The notes beneath the pieces were generated by a model. It saw only the letters and a list, made by a program, of their open reading frames with translations, made no database searches and was not told where the DNA came from. Both the position numbers and the translations under genes were made by a program. Below are positions 49,641-57,860 of a DNA stretch of 64,000 nt, one piece after another. Within the stretch, counting starts at the first letter, position 1, and each line of letters starts with the position of its first letter. Source of the stretch: Hymenobacter sp. BT188 (GTDB taxonomy: Bacteria; Bacteroidota; Bacteroidia; Cytophagales; Hymenobacteraceae); the NCBI RefSeq assembly GCF_014333585.1, contig NZ_JACSCW010000004.1, positions 558,001 through 622,000 of the forward strand. Direction: 5' to 3'.

Positions 49641-52439
49641 ATGAACCAGCTGCTCATCATCGGCTTTTCTTTCGGCTACCTGGCTTTGCTTTTCGGCGTA
49701 GCCTACGCGGCGGAGCGCCGCTCGGCCGAACGCCGTTCGCTGGTGAGCAACCCCTATGTGTACGCCCTGAGCATGGCCGTGTATTGCACCGCCTGGACGT
49801 ACTACGGCAGCGTGGGCCACGCTGCTAGTCACGGGCTGGAGTTTGTCGTTATCTACCTGGGTCCGACATTGTTGGCTCCGGCCTGGTGGCTGGTGCTGCG
49901 CAAAATCATCCGTATCTGCCGCTTGCAGCGCCTCACGTCCATAGCCGATTTTATATCGGCCCGCTATGGCAAAAGCGCCTCGCTTGGCGCCCTCGTAACT
50001 GTGGTGTGCGTGTTGGGAATTATTCCTTATATATCTCTGCAAATCAAGGCGATAGCTGCCTCGTTTAATATTATGACTCGGGGAGCGGCGGCAACTTCCA
50101 TTGTAGCCGCGGGTGGGGAGGCGGCCAGCTCAGCCCTGTACACCACCGTTGCGCTGGCTTTTTTCACCATCATTTTTGGCGTGCGTTCCGTGGAGGCCAC
50201 CGAGCGCCACGAGGGCATGGTGCTGGCGGTTGCCGTAGAGAGTTTAGTGAAGCTCATCGCATTTCTGGGCGTGGGGCTATTTGTCACGTACGGGCTGTTT
50301 GATGGCTTCGGCGACGTGTTTGAAAAAGCGGCCGCTGAGCCGGCCCTCAACCGTCTGTTTACGCTGGGCGGGGCGGGCACCAGCGCTACGCAGTGGCTCA
50401 CGCTGCTCATGCTCAGCGTGTCGGCCATACTGCTGCTGCCCCGGCAATTCCAGGTTTCGGTGGTCGAGAACGTGAATGAGGACCACCTGCGCAAAGCCAT
50501 GTGGCTGTTTCCGCTCTACCTCATCGTCATCAATCTGTTTGTGCTCCCCATTGCTTTCGGTGGGGTACTGCTCTACGGGGGCCGCGGCCTCGATGCCGAT
50601 ACGTTTGTGCTGGCTTTGCCTCTGAACGCGGGCCAGCGCTGGCTGGCCATGTTCACCTACCTGGGTGGGTTGTCGGCGGCCAGCAGTATGATTATCGTCG
50701 AAACCATTGCCCTTAGTGTAATGATGAGTAATAACCTGCTCATGCCCTTGCTCGTGCGCGTGCCCGCCGCCCGCTCCGAGGTGCGTACGCGTTGGTTTGC
50801 TTACCTGAGTCAGGTGGCGCTGCAAAGCCGGCGGTTAGCCGTGATATTGGTGCTGCTGCTGGCGTATGGCTACTATATTTTTGTGGGTCATTTGCTGCCG
50901 CTGGTGAATATCGGGCTGGTTTCGTTTGCGGCGGTAGCGCAGTTTCTACCCGTAGTGCTGGGCAGCTTGTACTGGAAAGGCGGCACCCATCAGGGCGCGA
51001 CAGCGGGGATTCTGGGGGGCTTTCTTGTGTGGTTTTTCACACTCGTTATGCCCACCATGGTTGGGCCGGGGCTGCTGCCCGAGAGCTTGCTCACTGATGG
51101 CTTATTCGGCCAAAGCTGGCTCCGACCCTTCGCGTTATTTGGCCTCAGCGACCTGGATTATCTCTCGCACGGACTTTTTTGGAGCTGGTTTTTCAATGTG
51201 GGCCTCTATGTTGGGGTTTCGCTGGCGGGCCAGCCCACAGCTTTGGAAGAGCGGCAGGCCGATGTATTTGTGGATGTATTCCGCTACCGCACCGTGTTTG
51301 AAGGCCCCAGCGGCTGGCCTAGTTCTGCGGCTCCGCTCCCCGATCTGCGGGCTTTACTCACTGGCTTCCTAGGCAAAAAACGGACAGCCCAGGCCCTGCA
51401 CGCCTTCGCCGAGCGCTTCCCGGATGCCGACAACCAATCGGCCGACACAATTGCCCCCCAGGCCGATCCGCGCCTGGTAGCCTATGCTGAAAAGCTGCTG
51501 GCCGGTAGTATCGGCCCGGCTTCGGCCCGGCTGCTGTTCTCGTCGGCGGTGGGAGTGGAGGAAATCAGCTTTGATAATGTGGTGGGTATTCTGAAAGAAT
51601 CCCAGCAAGTGCTGGAAGCTAACCGCCAGCTCCAGAAACAGTCGCGCCAATTGCAGCGCCTCACCGAGGACTTGCGCGATGCTTACACCCAGCTCCAAGA
51701 GTTGGATATGCGCAAGGATGAGTTTCTCTACACGGTCACGCACGAGCTGCGCACGCCGCTCACCAGTATTCGGGCTTTGTCGGAAATCCTGAGCGATAAC
51801 CCGGAAATTGAGGAAGAAGAACGCCTCCGATTCCTGCACACCATCACCCGCGAGTCGGAGCGCCTGAGCCGGCTGATTACGCTGGTGTTGGACCTGGAAA
51901 AGTACGAATCGGGCAAGGCCACGCTGGAATGTACGCCCCTGGACGTGGCCGAAATCATCAACGACGCCATTGAGTCGGTGGGCCAGCTTATGCGCGACAA
52001 GCATATCCACCTCAATGTGGTAGTGCCGTCCAGTCTGCCGCTGCTTTCCGGCGACCGCGACCGGCTGATGCAGGTGCTGGTCAATTTGCTTTCCAACGCC
52101 ATCAAATCGTGCCGCGCCGATGGTGGGGGGCAAATTAGCGTCCTCACGGAAGTAGTGGGAGAGGCCTTGCGCATCAGCGTGCTGGATAACGGTAAAGGCA
52201 TCGATCCGGCTTACCATGAGCTGATTTTCGACAAGTTTTTCCAGGCCAAAAACCAGACTACCCGCAAGCCCGAAGGTTCTGGCCTGGGCCTGGCCATCAC
52301 CAAGAAGATAGTGGAGCTGCACGCTGGCCGCATCTGGGTAGAAAGCAGGCCCGACCAAGGCGCGCGCTTCTCCATTGAGCTGCCTGTTTCGACGAGCAGC
52401 AATGCGCCCCAGCCAACTGCCGCCGGCACCCAAACCTAA
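49641..52439 (+). CDS. Sodium:solute symporter-like sensor histidine kinase (CbrA type)
   Basis: Fusion of a 13-TM SSS-family transporter domain (about residues 1-560; YVYALSMAVYCTAWTYYGSVGHAASHGLEFVVIYLGP, RLTSIADFISARYGKSASLGALVT) with a STAC/linker region and histidine kinase domains. Kinase part: coiled-coil (ANRQLQKQSRQLQRLTEDLRDAYTQLQELDMRKDEFLYT), H-box TVTHELRTPLTSIRALSEIL with His701, N-box NLLSNAIKSC, G-boxes VLDNGKGIDPAYHELIFDKF and GSGLGLAITKKIVELHAGRIWVES. Length 932. In the known CbrA-like proteins the transporter half senses or takes up a solute and drives the kinase. It is followed by a lone receiver gene and acyl-CoA synthetases, suggesting acetate or propionate as signal (inference). 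Motif copies at 51014, 51453 and 52125. Confidence 0.92.
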   Translation: MNQLLIIGFSFGYLALLFGVAYAAERRSAERRSLVSNPYVYALSMAVYCTAWTYYGSVGHAASHGLEFVVIYLGPTLLAPAWWLVLRKIIRICRLQRLTSIADFISARYGKSASLGALVTVVCVLGIIPYISLQIKAIAASFNIMTRGAAATSIVAAGGEAASSALYTTVALAFFTIIFGVRSVEATERHEGMVLAVAVESLVKLIAFLGVGLFVTYGLFDGFGDVFEKAAAEPALNRLFTLGGAGTSATQWLTLLMLSVSAILLLPRQFQVSVVENVNEDHLRKAMWLFPLYLIVINLFVLPIAFGGVLLYGGRGLDADTFVLALPLNAGQRWLAMFTYLGGLSAASSMIIVETIALSVMMSNNLLMPLLVRVPAARSEVRTRWFAYLSQVALQSRRLAVILVLLLAYGYYIFVGHLLPLVNIGLVSFAAVAQFLPVVLGSLYWKGGTHQGATAGILGGFLVWFFTLVMPTMVGPGLLPESLLTDGLFGQSWLRPFALFGLSDLDYLSHGLFWSWFFNVGLYVGVSLAGQPTALEERQADVFVDVFRYRTVFEGPSGWPSSAAPLPDLRALLTGFLGKKRTAQALHAFAERFPDADNQSADTIAPQADPRLVAYAEKLLAGSIGPASARLLFSSAVGVEEISFDNVVGILKESQQVLEANRQLQKQSRQLQRLTEDLRDAYTQLQELDMRKDEFLYTVTHELRTPLTSIRALSEILSDNPEIEEEERLRFLHTITRESERLSRLITLVLDLEKYESGKATLECTPLDVAEIINDAIESVGQLMRDKHIHLNVVVPSSLPLLSGDRDRLMQVLVNLLSNAIKSCRADGGGQISVLTEVVGEALRISVLDNGKGIDPAYHELIFDKFFQAKNQTTRKPEGSGLGLAITKKIVELHAGRIWVESRPDQGARFSIELPVSTSSNAPQPTAAGTQT

Positions 52440-52527
52440 GTTTAAGTAACCGCAAACTACATGAGCTCACGGAGCAGTCAGCCTCCGCTTTTACCCCGAA
52501 TTCCGCTCTTGATCCGTTTTTTTCTCT

Positions 52528-52908
52528 ATGAAGCAGCCCCGAATCTTAATCGTTGATGATGAGCCCAATATCGTGATGTCGTTGGAGTTTTTGATGCGCA
52601 AAAACGGTTACCACGTCAGCATCGCCCGCAATGGCACAGAAGCGCTGGAGGCCATCAATCAAACGGCTTTCAATGTAATTCTGCTGGATATTATGATGCC
52701 CGACGTGGATGGCTATCAGGTGTGCCGCCACGTGCGCGCCAATCCTGACCGCCAGGAAACGAAAGTGATTTTCTTGAGCGCCAAAAGCAAGGAAGCGGAC
52801 GTGCAGAAAGGCTACGAAGCCGGCGCTGACCTCTACATTCCCAAGCCCTTCAGCACGCGCCAGCTGGTAAGTAAAGTGCAGGAAATGGTAGCTACCGCCG
52901 CTGAGTGA
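52528..52908 (+). CDS. Stand-alone receiver (CheY-like) response regulator
   Basis: Receiver domain only. Acidic pocket DDE at residues 10-12, phospho-acceptor Asp54 in NVILLDIMMPDVDG, Thr/Ser switch in VIFLSAKSKE, and Lys in YIPKPFS. Length 126 leaves no effector domain, so it must act through protein partners or phosphotransfer. It lies 88 bases after the symporter-kinase, its probable kinase. Downstream lie a long inverted repeat and then the prpE-acs pair. Confidence 0.9.
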   Translation: MKQPRILIVDDEPNIVMSLEFLMRKNGYHVSIARNGTEALEAINQTAFNVILLDIMMPDVDGYQVCRHVRANPDRQETKVIFLSAKSKEADVQKGYEAGADLYIPKPFSTRQLVSKVQEMVATAAE

Positions 52909-52947
52909 TTCTTTGTAAGTCTTTGAGTATGCATACATTATTAATTG

Positions 52948-53045
52948 AACGTCATGCAGAGCAAAGCGAAGCATCTCGCGTGCTGATGTTTGAGTACTAA
53001 TCCAGCTAAACACGCGAGATGCTTCGCTTTGCTCTGCATGACGTT
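52948..53045. repeat. Perfect 35-bp inverted repeat with 28-base spacer (MITE/REP-like)
   Basis: Arms 52948-52982 and 53011-53045 are exact inverted copies, beginning AACGTCATGCAGAGCAAAGC. The element sits alone between the receiver gene and prpE with no coding content. It resembles the class of palindromic elements beginning GTCATnCTGA that are dispersed in many bacterial genomes. It may also act as a terminator or mRNA-stability hairpin. Confidence 0.85.
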
Positions 53046-53095
53046 CTGGTTAGTAAGTTAATCCCACTCAATCGGAAGAGTAATAACTCACCCCC

Positions 53096-55021
53096 ATGAA
53101 AAATGCCCCCCAACCGTCTGCTTATGCTGCCGCCCACGCGGCCAGCCTCGCCGACCCCGCCGCCTTCTGGGCCGCGCAGGCCCGGCAACTGACATGGTTC
53201 GACGAACCCAAGGAAATCCTGTCTCAGGACGACAACGGCTTCTACCGCTGGTTTAAAGGCGGCATGCTCAATACCTGCTATCTGGCCCTCGATCATCACG
53301 TCGAGACTGGTCGTGGGCAGCAGGTGGCGCTGATTTATGACTCGCCGGTGACCCAAACCAAGCAGCACTACACGTATGAGCAGCTGCGCGATTCGACGGC
53401 ACGTTTTGCTGGCGGCCTGCGCGATCTGGGCGTGGCGAAAGGGGATAGGGTAATTATATATATGCCCAACGTGCCGGAAGCGGTAGTTGCTATGCTGGCC
53501 TGCGCCCGTCTGGGGGCGGTGCACTCCGTTGTTTTTGGCGGATTTGCCCCCCACGAGCTGGCTATACGCATCGATCATGCTCAACCCAAAGTTATTGTGT
53601 CGGCTTCGGGCGGAATCGAAATCGACAAGATTATTCCCTACAAACCTCTGCTCGATGAGGCCATTGCGCTGGCCACTCACAAGCCCGACTACACGGTGGT
53701 GTTCCAGCGCCCTTTCGTGCAGGCCGACATGCAATCTGGCCGCGACCTTGATTACCAGGAGTTGCTGAAAGCCAAACCCCAGGCCTGCGTGCCCGTGTAC
53801 GCCACCGACCCGCTTTACATCCTGTACACCTCCGGCACTACCGGCAAACCCAAAGGCGTCGTGCGTGATAATGGAGGACACGCCGTGGCGCTGAAATACA
53901 GCATGAGCGCCATTTATGGGCTGGCACCTGGCGAAACTATGTTTACCGGCTCTGACATTGGCTGGGCGGTGGGCCACAGTTACATCGTGTATGGACCCTT
54001 GTTACAAGGCTGCACCACGGTGCTGTTCGAAGGCAAACCCGTGCGCACGCCCGATGCGGGCACTTTCTGGCGCGTGGCTTCCGAGTACGGTGCGCGCGTA
54101 ATGTTCACGGCGCCAACTGCCATTCGGGCCATCAAAAAAGAAGATCCGGGGGGCAATTTGGCGAAACAATACGATCTGAGCCAACTGCGCTACCTGTTTC
54201 TGGCTGGAGAGCGCTGCGACCCTGCTACCTATGATTGGGCTGCCCAAACGTTGGGCGTACCTGTCATTGACCATTGGTGGCAAACCGAATCGGGGTGGCC
54301 GATGCTGGCCACGCTGGTAGGGCTCCCAGAAATGCCCCCTACACGTGCTGGTAGCGCCGGGCACCCCGTTCCGGGCTACGATGTCCAGATTCTGGATGAA
54401 GCCGGCCACGAAGTGCCCGCCGGTACTACCGGTCTGGTAGCAGTGCGCCTGCCGTTGCCGCCCGGTTGCCTGCCCACGCTCTGGCAGGATGATGAGCGGT
54501 TCCGCAAATCCTACCTGACCACATTTCACGGCTACTACCTCAGCGGCGACGGGGGCTTCCGCGATGCGGAGGGCTACCTCTTCATTATGGGTCGGGTCGA
54601 TGACGTAATGAACGTGGCCGGCCACCGCCTCAGCACCGGCGAAATGGAGGAACTATTGGCCGCGCATCCGGCCGTGGCCGAATGCGCCGTGTTAGGCATT
54701 GCCGACGAGCTCCGAGGCCAGCGGCCCATTGGCTTGATCGTGCTGAAAGATGGCCAATCCATTGCGGAAGATGCCCTGGAGCAGGAATTGGTACAGGTAA
54801 TTCGCTCGCAGATTGGGGCGGTTGCCTGCTTCCGACAGGCGCTGGTAGTAAAGCGCCTGCCCAAAACCCGGTCGGGCAAAATCCTGCGCAAAACCATGCG
54901 CCAACTAGCCGACGGCGACCAGTTCACCATTCCCTCCACCATCGACGACCCCCTGATTCTCGACGAGATTCGGGCGGGGCTGGAGCGGCGGGGGATAGGG
55001 GCCGCATTTGAGAAAGTATAA
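53096..55021 (+). CDS. prpE: Propionyl-CoA synthetase (PrpE-like acyl-CoA synthetase)
   Basis: AMP-forming acyl-CoA synthetase; activates propionate (or acetate) to the CoA thioester. Adenylation elements: YILYTSGTTGKPKGVVRDNGGHAVAL (P-loop with the PrpE-typical DNGGHA), TGSDIGWAVGHSYIVYGPLL, FTAPTAIRAIKKED, IDHWWQTESGWPM (aromatic-rich, acyl pocket), GRVDDVMNVAGHRLSTGEMEE (hinge), and the C-terminal TRSGKILRKTMR with the catalytic, acetylatable Lys. Length 641. The DNGGHA and TESGWP sequences favour PrpE over Acs, which is encoded next. Motif copies at 53105 (just after the ATG), 53546 and 54148. Confidence 0.87.
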   Translation: MKNAPQPSAYAAAHAASLADPAAFWAAQARQLTWFDEPKEILSQDDNGFYRWFKGGMLNTCYLALDHHVETGRGQQVALIYDSPVTQTKQHYTYEQLRDSTARFAGGLRDLGVAKGDRVIIYMPNVPEAVVAMLACARLGAVHSVVFGGFAPHELAIRIDHAQPKVIVSASGGIEIDKIIPYKPLLDEAIALATHKPDYTVVFQRPFVQADMQSGRDLDYQELLKAKPQACVPVYATDPLYILYTSGTTGKPKGVVRDNGGHAVALKYSMSAIYGLAPGETMFTGSDIGWAVGHSYIVYGPLLQGCTTVLFEGKPVRTPDAGTFWRVASEYGARVMFTAPTAIRAIKKEDPGGNLAKQYDLSQLRYLFLAGERCDPATYDWAAQTLGVPVIDHWWQTESGWPMLATLVGLPEMPPTRAGSAGHPVPGYDVQILDEAGHEVPAGTTGLVAVRLPLPPGCLPTLWQDDERFRKSYLTTFHGYYLSGDGGFRDAEGYLFIMGRVDDVMNVAGHRLSTGEMEELLAAHPAVAECAVLGIADELRGQRPIGLIVLKDGQSIAEDALEQELVQVIRSQIGAVACFRQALVVKRLPKTRSGKILRKTMRQLADGDQFTIPSTIDDPLILDEIRAGLERRGIGAAFEKV

Positions 55022-55108
55022 ATCCTGCGCTAGCATTCGATACCCATCACAGAGGTAAACTTCCTGCCTCACTCAGTAGAAACTTCCACACAACCTACTC
55101 TCCCTATT

Positions 55109-57019
55109 ATGCCCACTCAACATTCGCGCATTCGCACCTTCGAAGAATACACCGACGCGTACAAGCGCAGCGTCGAGAACCCCGAGCAATTCTGGGCAGA
55201 CGTGGCCGAGCCCTTTACCTGGCGCCGCAAGTGGGATACGGTAGTTAAGGCCGACCTCGTTGGTGGGCACAATGAATGGTTTAGCGGCGCCAAGCTCAAT
55301 ATCACCGAAAACTGCCTCGACCGCCACCTCGCCACGCGCGGCAACAAATTGGCGCTCATCTGGGAGCCCAACGACCCCAAAGTCCGTCAGATTCGCTATA
55401 CCTACCGCGAGCTGCACCAGGAAGTCTGCAAGTTTGCCAACGTGCTGCACAATAATGGCGTGGAAAAAGGCGACCGGGTGTGCATCTACATGCCTATGAT
55501 TCCGCAGCTGGCTATTGCCGTGCTGGCCTGCGCCCGCATTGGGGCGGTGCATTCGGTGGTGTTTGCTGGCTTCTCCGCCACGGCCATTGCCGACCGCGTG
55601 AACGACGCGCAGGCGACCACCGTCCTCACCTCCGATGGCCTCAACCGCGGCGCCCGCCAGATTCCGGTGAAGCGGGTAGTGGATGAGGCGCTGGAAACTT
55701 GTCCTAGCGTGCGCCGCGTGATTGTGGTCGAGCACTTAGGCTGGCCGGTGCACATGCAGGAAGGCCGCGACGTGTGGTACCACGAGGAAGTGTTGGAGGC
55801 TGAAAAATCGTGTCCGGCTGAGGAAATGGACGCGGAGGATATGCTGTTCATCCTGTACACGTCGGGCAGCACCGGCAAGCCGAAAGGGGTGGTGCATACC
55901 CAGGCCGGCTACATGGTGTGGGCTGACTACACGTTCCGCAATGTGTTTCAGGTAAATGAAAACGACGTGTACTGGTGCACCGCCGATATCGGCTGGGTGA
56001 CGGGCCACAGCTACCTGCTCTACGGGCCGCTGCTAAGTGGCGCCACTACGCTTATGTTCGAAGGCATTCCGACGTATCCTAGCGCCGGACGCTTTTGGGA
56101 AGTAATTGACAAGCATGGCGTTAATATATTCTACACGGCTCCAACCGCTATCCGGTCACTCATGGCCACGCCCCTCGATAACGTACTCAGCTACTCCCTC
56201 GATTCCCTCCGCATTCTGGGTACTGTGGGCGAGCCCATCAACGTGGAAGCCTGGGATTGGTACCACACCCACGTGGGCAAGGAGCGCTGCCCCATTGTGG
56301 ATACGTGGTGGCAAACCGAAACCGGCGGCATCATGATTTCGGCGTTGGGGGGCATTTCTCCGCTCAAACCGGCCCACGCTGGCCAGCCGTTGCCCGGTGT
56401 GCAGCCCGTGTTGCTTACCCAGGAAGGAAAGGAAATTGAAGGCAACGAAGAGGAAGGCTACCTCGCCATCAAGTATCCGTGGCCGGGCATTATTCGCACC
56501 ACCTACGGCGACCATGAGCGCTGCCGCCAAACGTATTTTGGCGCTTACCCGGGCTATTACTTCACCGGCGACGGCGCCCGCCGCGACAAGGATGGCATGT
56601 ACCGCATTATTGGCCGTGTCGATGATGTCATCAACGTATCGGGCCACCGCTTCGGCACGGCCGAAATTGAGAATGCCATCAACGAAAACGCCTATGTAGT
56701 AGAGTCGGCCGTAGTTGGGTATCCGCACGATGTGAAAGGGCAGGGCATCTATGCCTTCGTTATTTGCAGTGAGCCCGTGAAGCCCAACGAAATGTCGCAC
56801 GTAGAAGCCAGCATTATCGAAACGGTAGTGGCTGAAATCGGCAAAATTGCCAAGCCCGATAAGATTCAGATTGTCTCAGGTTTGCCCAAAACGCGCTCCG
56901 GCAAAATCATGCGCCGCATTCTGCGCAAAGTGGCGGAAGGCGAAACCAGCAACCTCGGCGACACCACTACCTTGCTTGATCCCGGTATAGTAGATGAAAT
57001 TATTGCTGGTAAAAAATAA
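55109..57019 (+). CDS. acs: Acetyl-CoA synthetase
   Basis: AMP-forming activation of acetate. All Acs elements are visible: FLYTSGSTGKPKGVVHTQAGYMVWADYTFRNVF, WCTADIGWVTGHSYLLYGPLLSGATTLMFEG, FYTAPTAIRSLM, TVGEPINVEAWDWYHTHVGKERCPIVDTWWQTETGGIMI (acetate pocket with the conserved Trp), GRVDDVINVSGHRFGTAEIENAI and KTRSGKIMRRILRKVAEG with the catalytic Lys that is the target of acetylation control in other bacteria. Length 636 is normal. It starts 88 bases after prpE on the same strand. Motif copy at 56347 encodes L-G-G-I. Confidence 0.95.
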   Translation: MPTQHSRIRTFEEYTDAYKRSVENPEQFWADVAEPFTWRRKWDTVVKADLVGGHNEWFSGAKLNITENCLDRHLATRGNKLALIWEPNDPKVRQIRYTYRELHQEVCKFANVLHNNGVEKGDRVCIYMPMIPQLAIAVLACARIGAVHSVVFAGFSATAIADRVNDAQATTVLTSDGLNRGARQIPVKRVVDEALETCPSVRRVIVVEHLGWPVHMQEGRDVWYHEEVLEAEKSCPAEEMDAEDMLFILYTSGSTGKPKGVVHTQAGYMVWADYTFRNVFQVNENDVYWCTADIGWVTGHSYLLYGPLLSGATTLMFEGIPTYPSAGRFWEVIDKHGVNIFYTAPTAIRSLMATPLDNVLSYSLDSLRILGTVGEPINVEAWDWYHTHVGKERCPIVDTWWQTETGGIMISALGGISPLKPAHAGQPLPGVQPVLLTQEGKEIEGNEEEGYLAIKYPWPGIIRTTYGDHERCRQTYFGAYPGYYFTGDGARRDKDGMYRIIGRVDDVINVSGHRFGTAEIENAINENAYVVESAVVGYPHDVKGQGIYAFVICSEPVKPNEMSHVEASIIETVVAEIGKIAKPDKIQIVSGLPKTRSGKIMRRILRKVAEGETSNLGDTTTLLDPGIVDEIIAGKK

Positions 57020-57066
57020 CATGTTGAGGCGCGGATCTGCGTCTGATTGTTTAACAACAAGCGCCC

Positions 57067-57162
57067 GTCATCCTGACGAAGGAAGGATCTTATTAGGTTG
57101 GAAAGAGTCGTTGCTAGAATAGTCGTGCATCGGGCATAAGATCCTTCCTTCGTCAGGATGAC
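57067..57162. repeat. Perfect 27-bp inverted repeat with 42-base spacer
   Basis: Arms 57067-57093 and 57136-57162 are exact inverted copies beginning GTCATCCTGACGAAGGAAGG. Its arm resembles the other element at 52.95 kb in the opening GTCAT and the GAAG/ATCT core, so the two are probably relatives. It sits between acs and a motif-pair terminator. Confidence 0.8.
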
Positions 57163-57235
57163 ACACTAAACAACGGCCGCAACGATTGAAACCCGAATGC
57201 GCGTCTCTAAACCCAAATGTATAGTTGGCTGTATA

Positions 57236-57275
57236 CTAAAAAAGCCCCCGGAACTTATCTGGGGGGCTTTTTTAG
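57236..57275 (+). terminator. Terminator: motif pair with one shortened arm
   Basis: Left arm has AAAAAAGCCCCC (five C), right arm GGGGGGCTTTTTT (57261-57273), so one copy of the motif has lost a C. It closes acs (+) and, in reverse, the small gene at 57288-57848 (-). Confidence 0.8.
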
Positions 57276-57287
57276 AGAATTGCAATT

Positions 57288-57848
57288 CTATAGGGCGTGC
57301 GTATCAGCATAGCCGCGATACCCCTTCTTATATCCTTTAATCTTGCGCGAGCCCTTGTTCTTTTTGGAATCGGAGCTTAGCAGGATTACAACCCCAGCTG
57401 TAACCGCCGCAATAGCGGCCATCTTGGTCACGAAGGCTGTACGGTTGTGTTTCCACTCCACGGCATAGCCCTTCTCGGCAAAAATATTCGGGATTGTGCC
57501 CTTAGAGAAGTCTTCCAGGATACCTTCCACCACGTTTACGCGGTCGGCCACCAGTAGGGGAAGCCAGTGGCGATACTCGTTTTCGCTGTAACGGAAGGCA
57601 AAGCGCCGGATCATGCCGCTCAGCCCACTGGGCGGTACGGTAGTACCATAAACAGCCGTTACGCGGGGCCGCTCATTCGACTTCAGCACCTCCGTATCAT
57701 CATGCTGCATCGGGGTGGGGTGCGAGTGGCTGTCAGGGTCCTGCGACACATTCATCCTATTCCGCATGGGGTAGGTAGGGTCGTTCTTCGGATCCGCATC
57801 TACACCCCAGCCTTTAATCTGCTTGTAATCTTTTATTGTATTTTCCAT
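57288..57848 (-). CDS. Unrecognised protein with one C-terminal transmembrane segment
   Basis: Protein of 186 residues, start MENTIKDYKQIKGWGVDADPKNDPTYPMRNRM. Middle part contains TAVYGTTVPPSGLSGMIRRFAFRYSENEYRHWLPLLVADRVNVVEGILEDFSKGTIPNIFAEKG, reminiscent of a conserved Bacteroidetes family of unknown function. A transmembrane segment (MAAIAAVTAGVVILL, about 144-158) is followed by a very basic tail (KKNKGSRKIKGYKKGYRGY) that would stay in the cytoplasm. It lies downstream of the alcohol dehydrogenase gene by 12 bases on the same strand and is therefore probably cotranscribed with it. Function unknown. Confidence 0.7.
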   Translation of the reverse strand: MENTIKDYKQIKGWGVDADPKNDPTYPMRNRMNVSQDPDSHSHPTPMQHDDTEVLKSNERPRVTAVYGTTVPPSGLSGMIRRFAFRYSENEYRHWLPLLVADRVNVVEGILEDFSKGTIPNIFAEKGYAVEWKHNRTAFVTKMAAIAAVTAGVVILLSSDSKKNKGSRKIKGYKKGYRGYADTHAL

Positions 57849-57860
57849 GATCAGTCGGCT

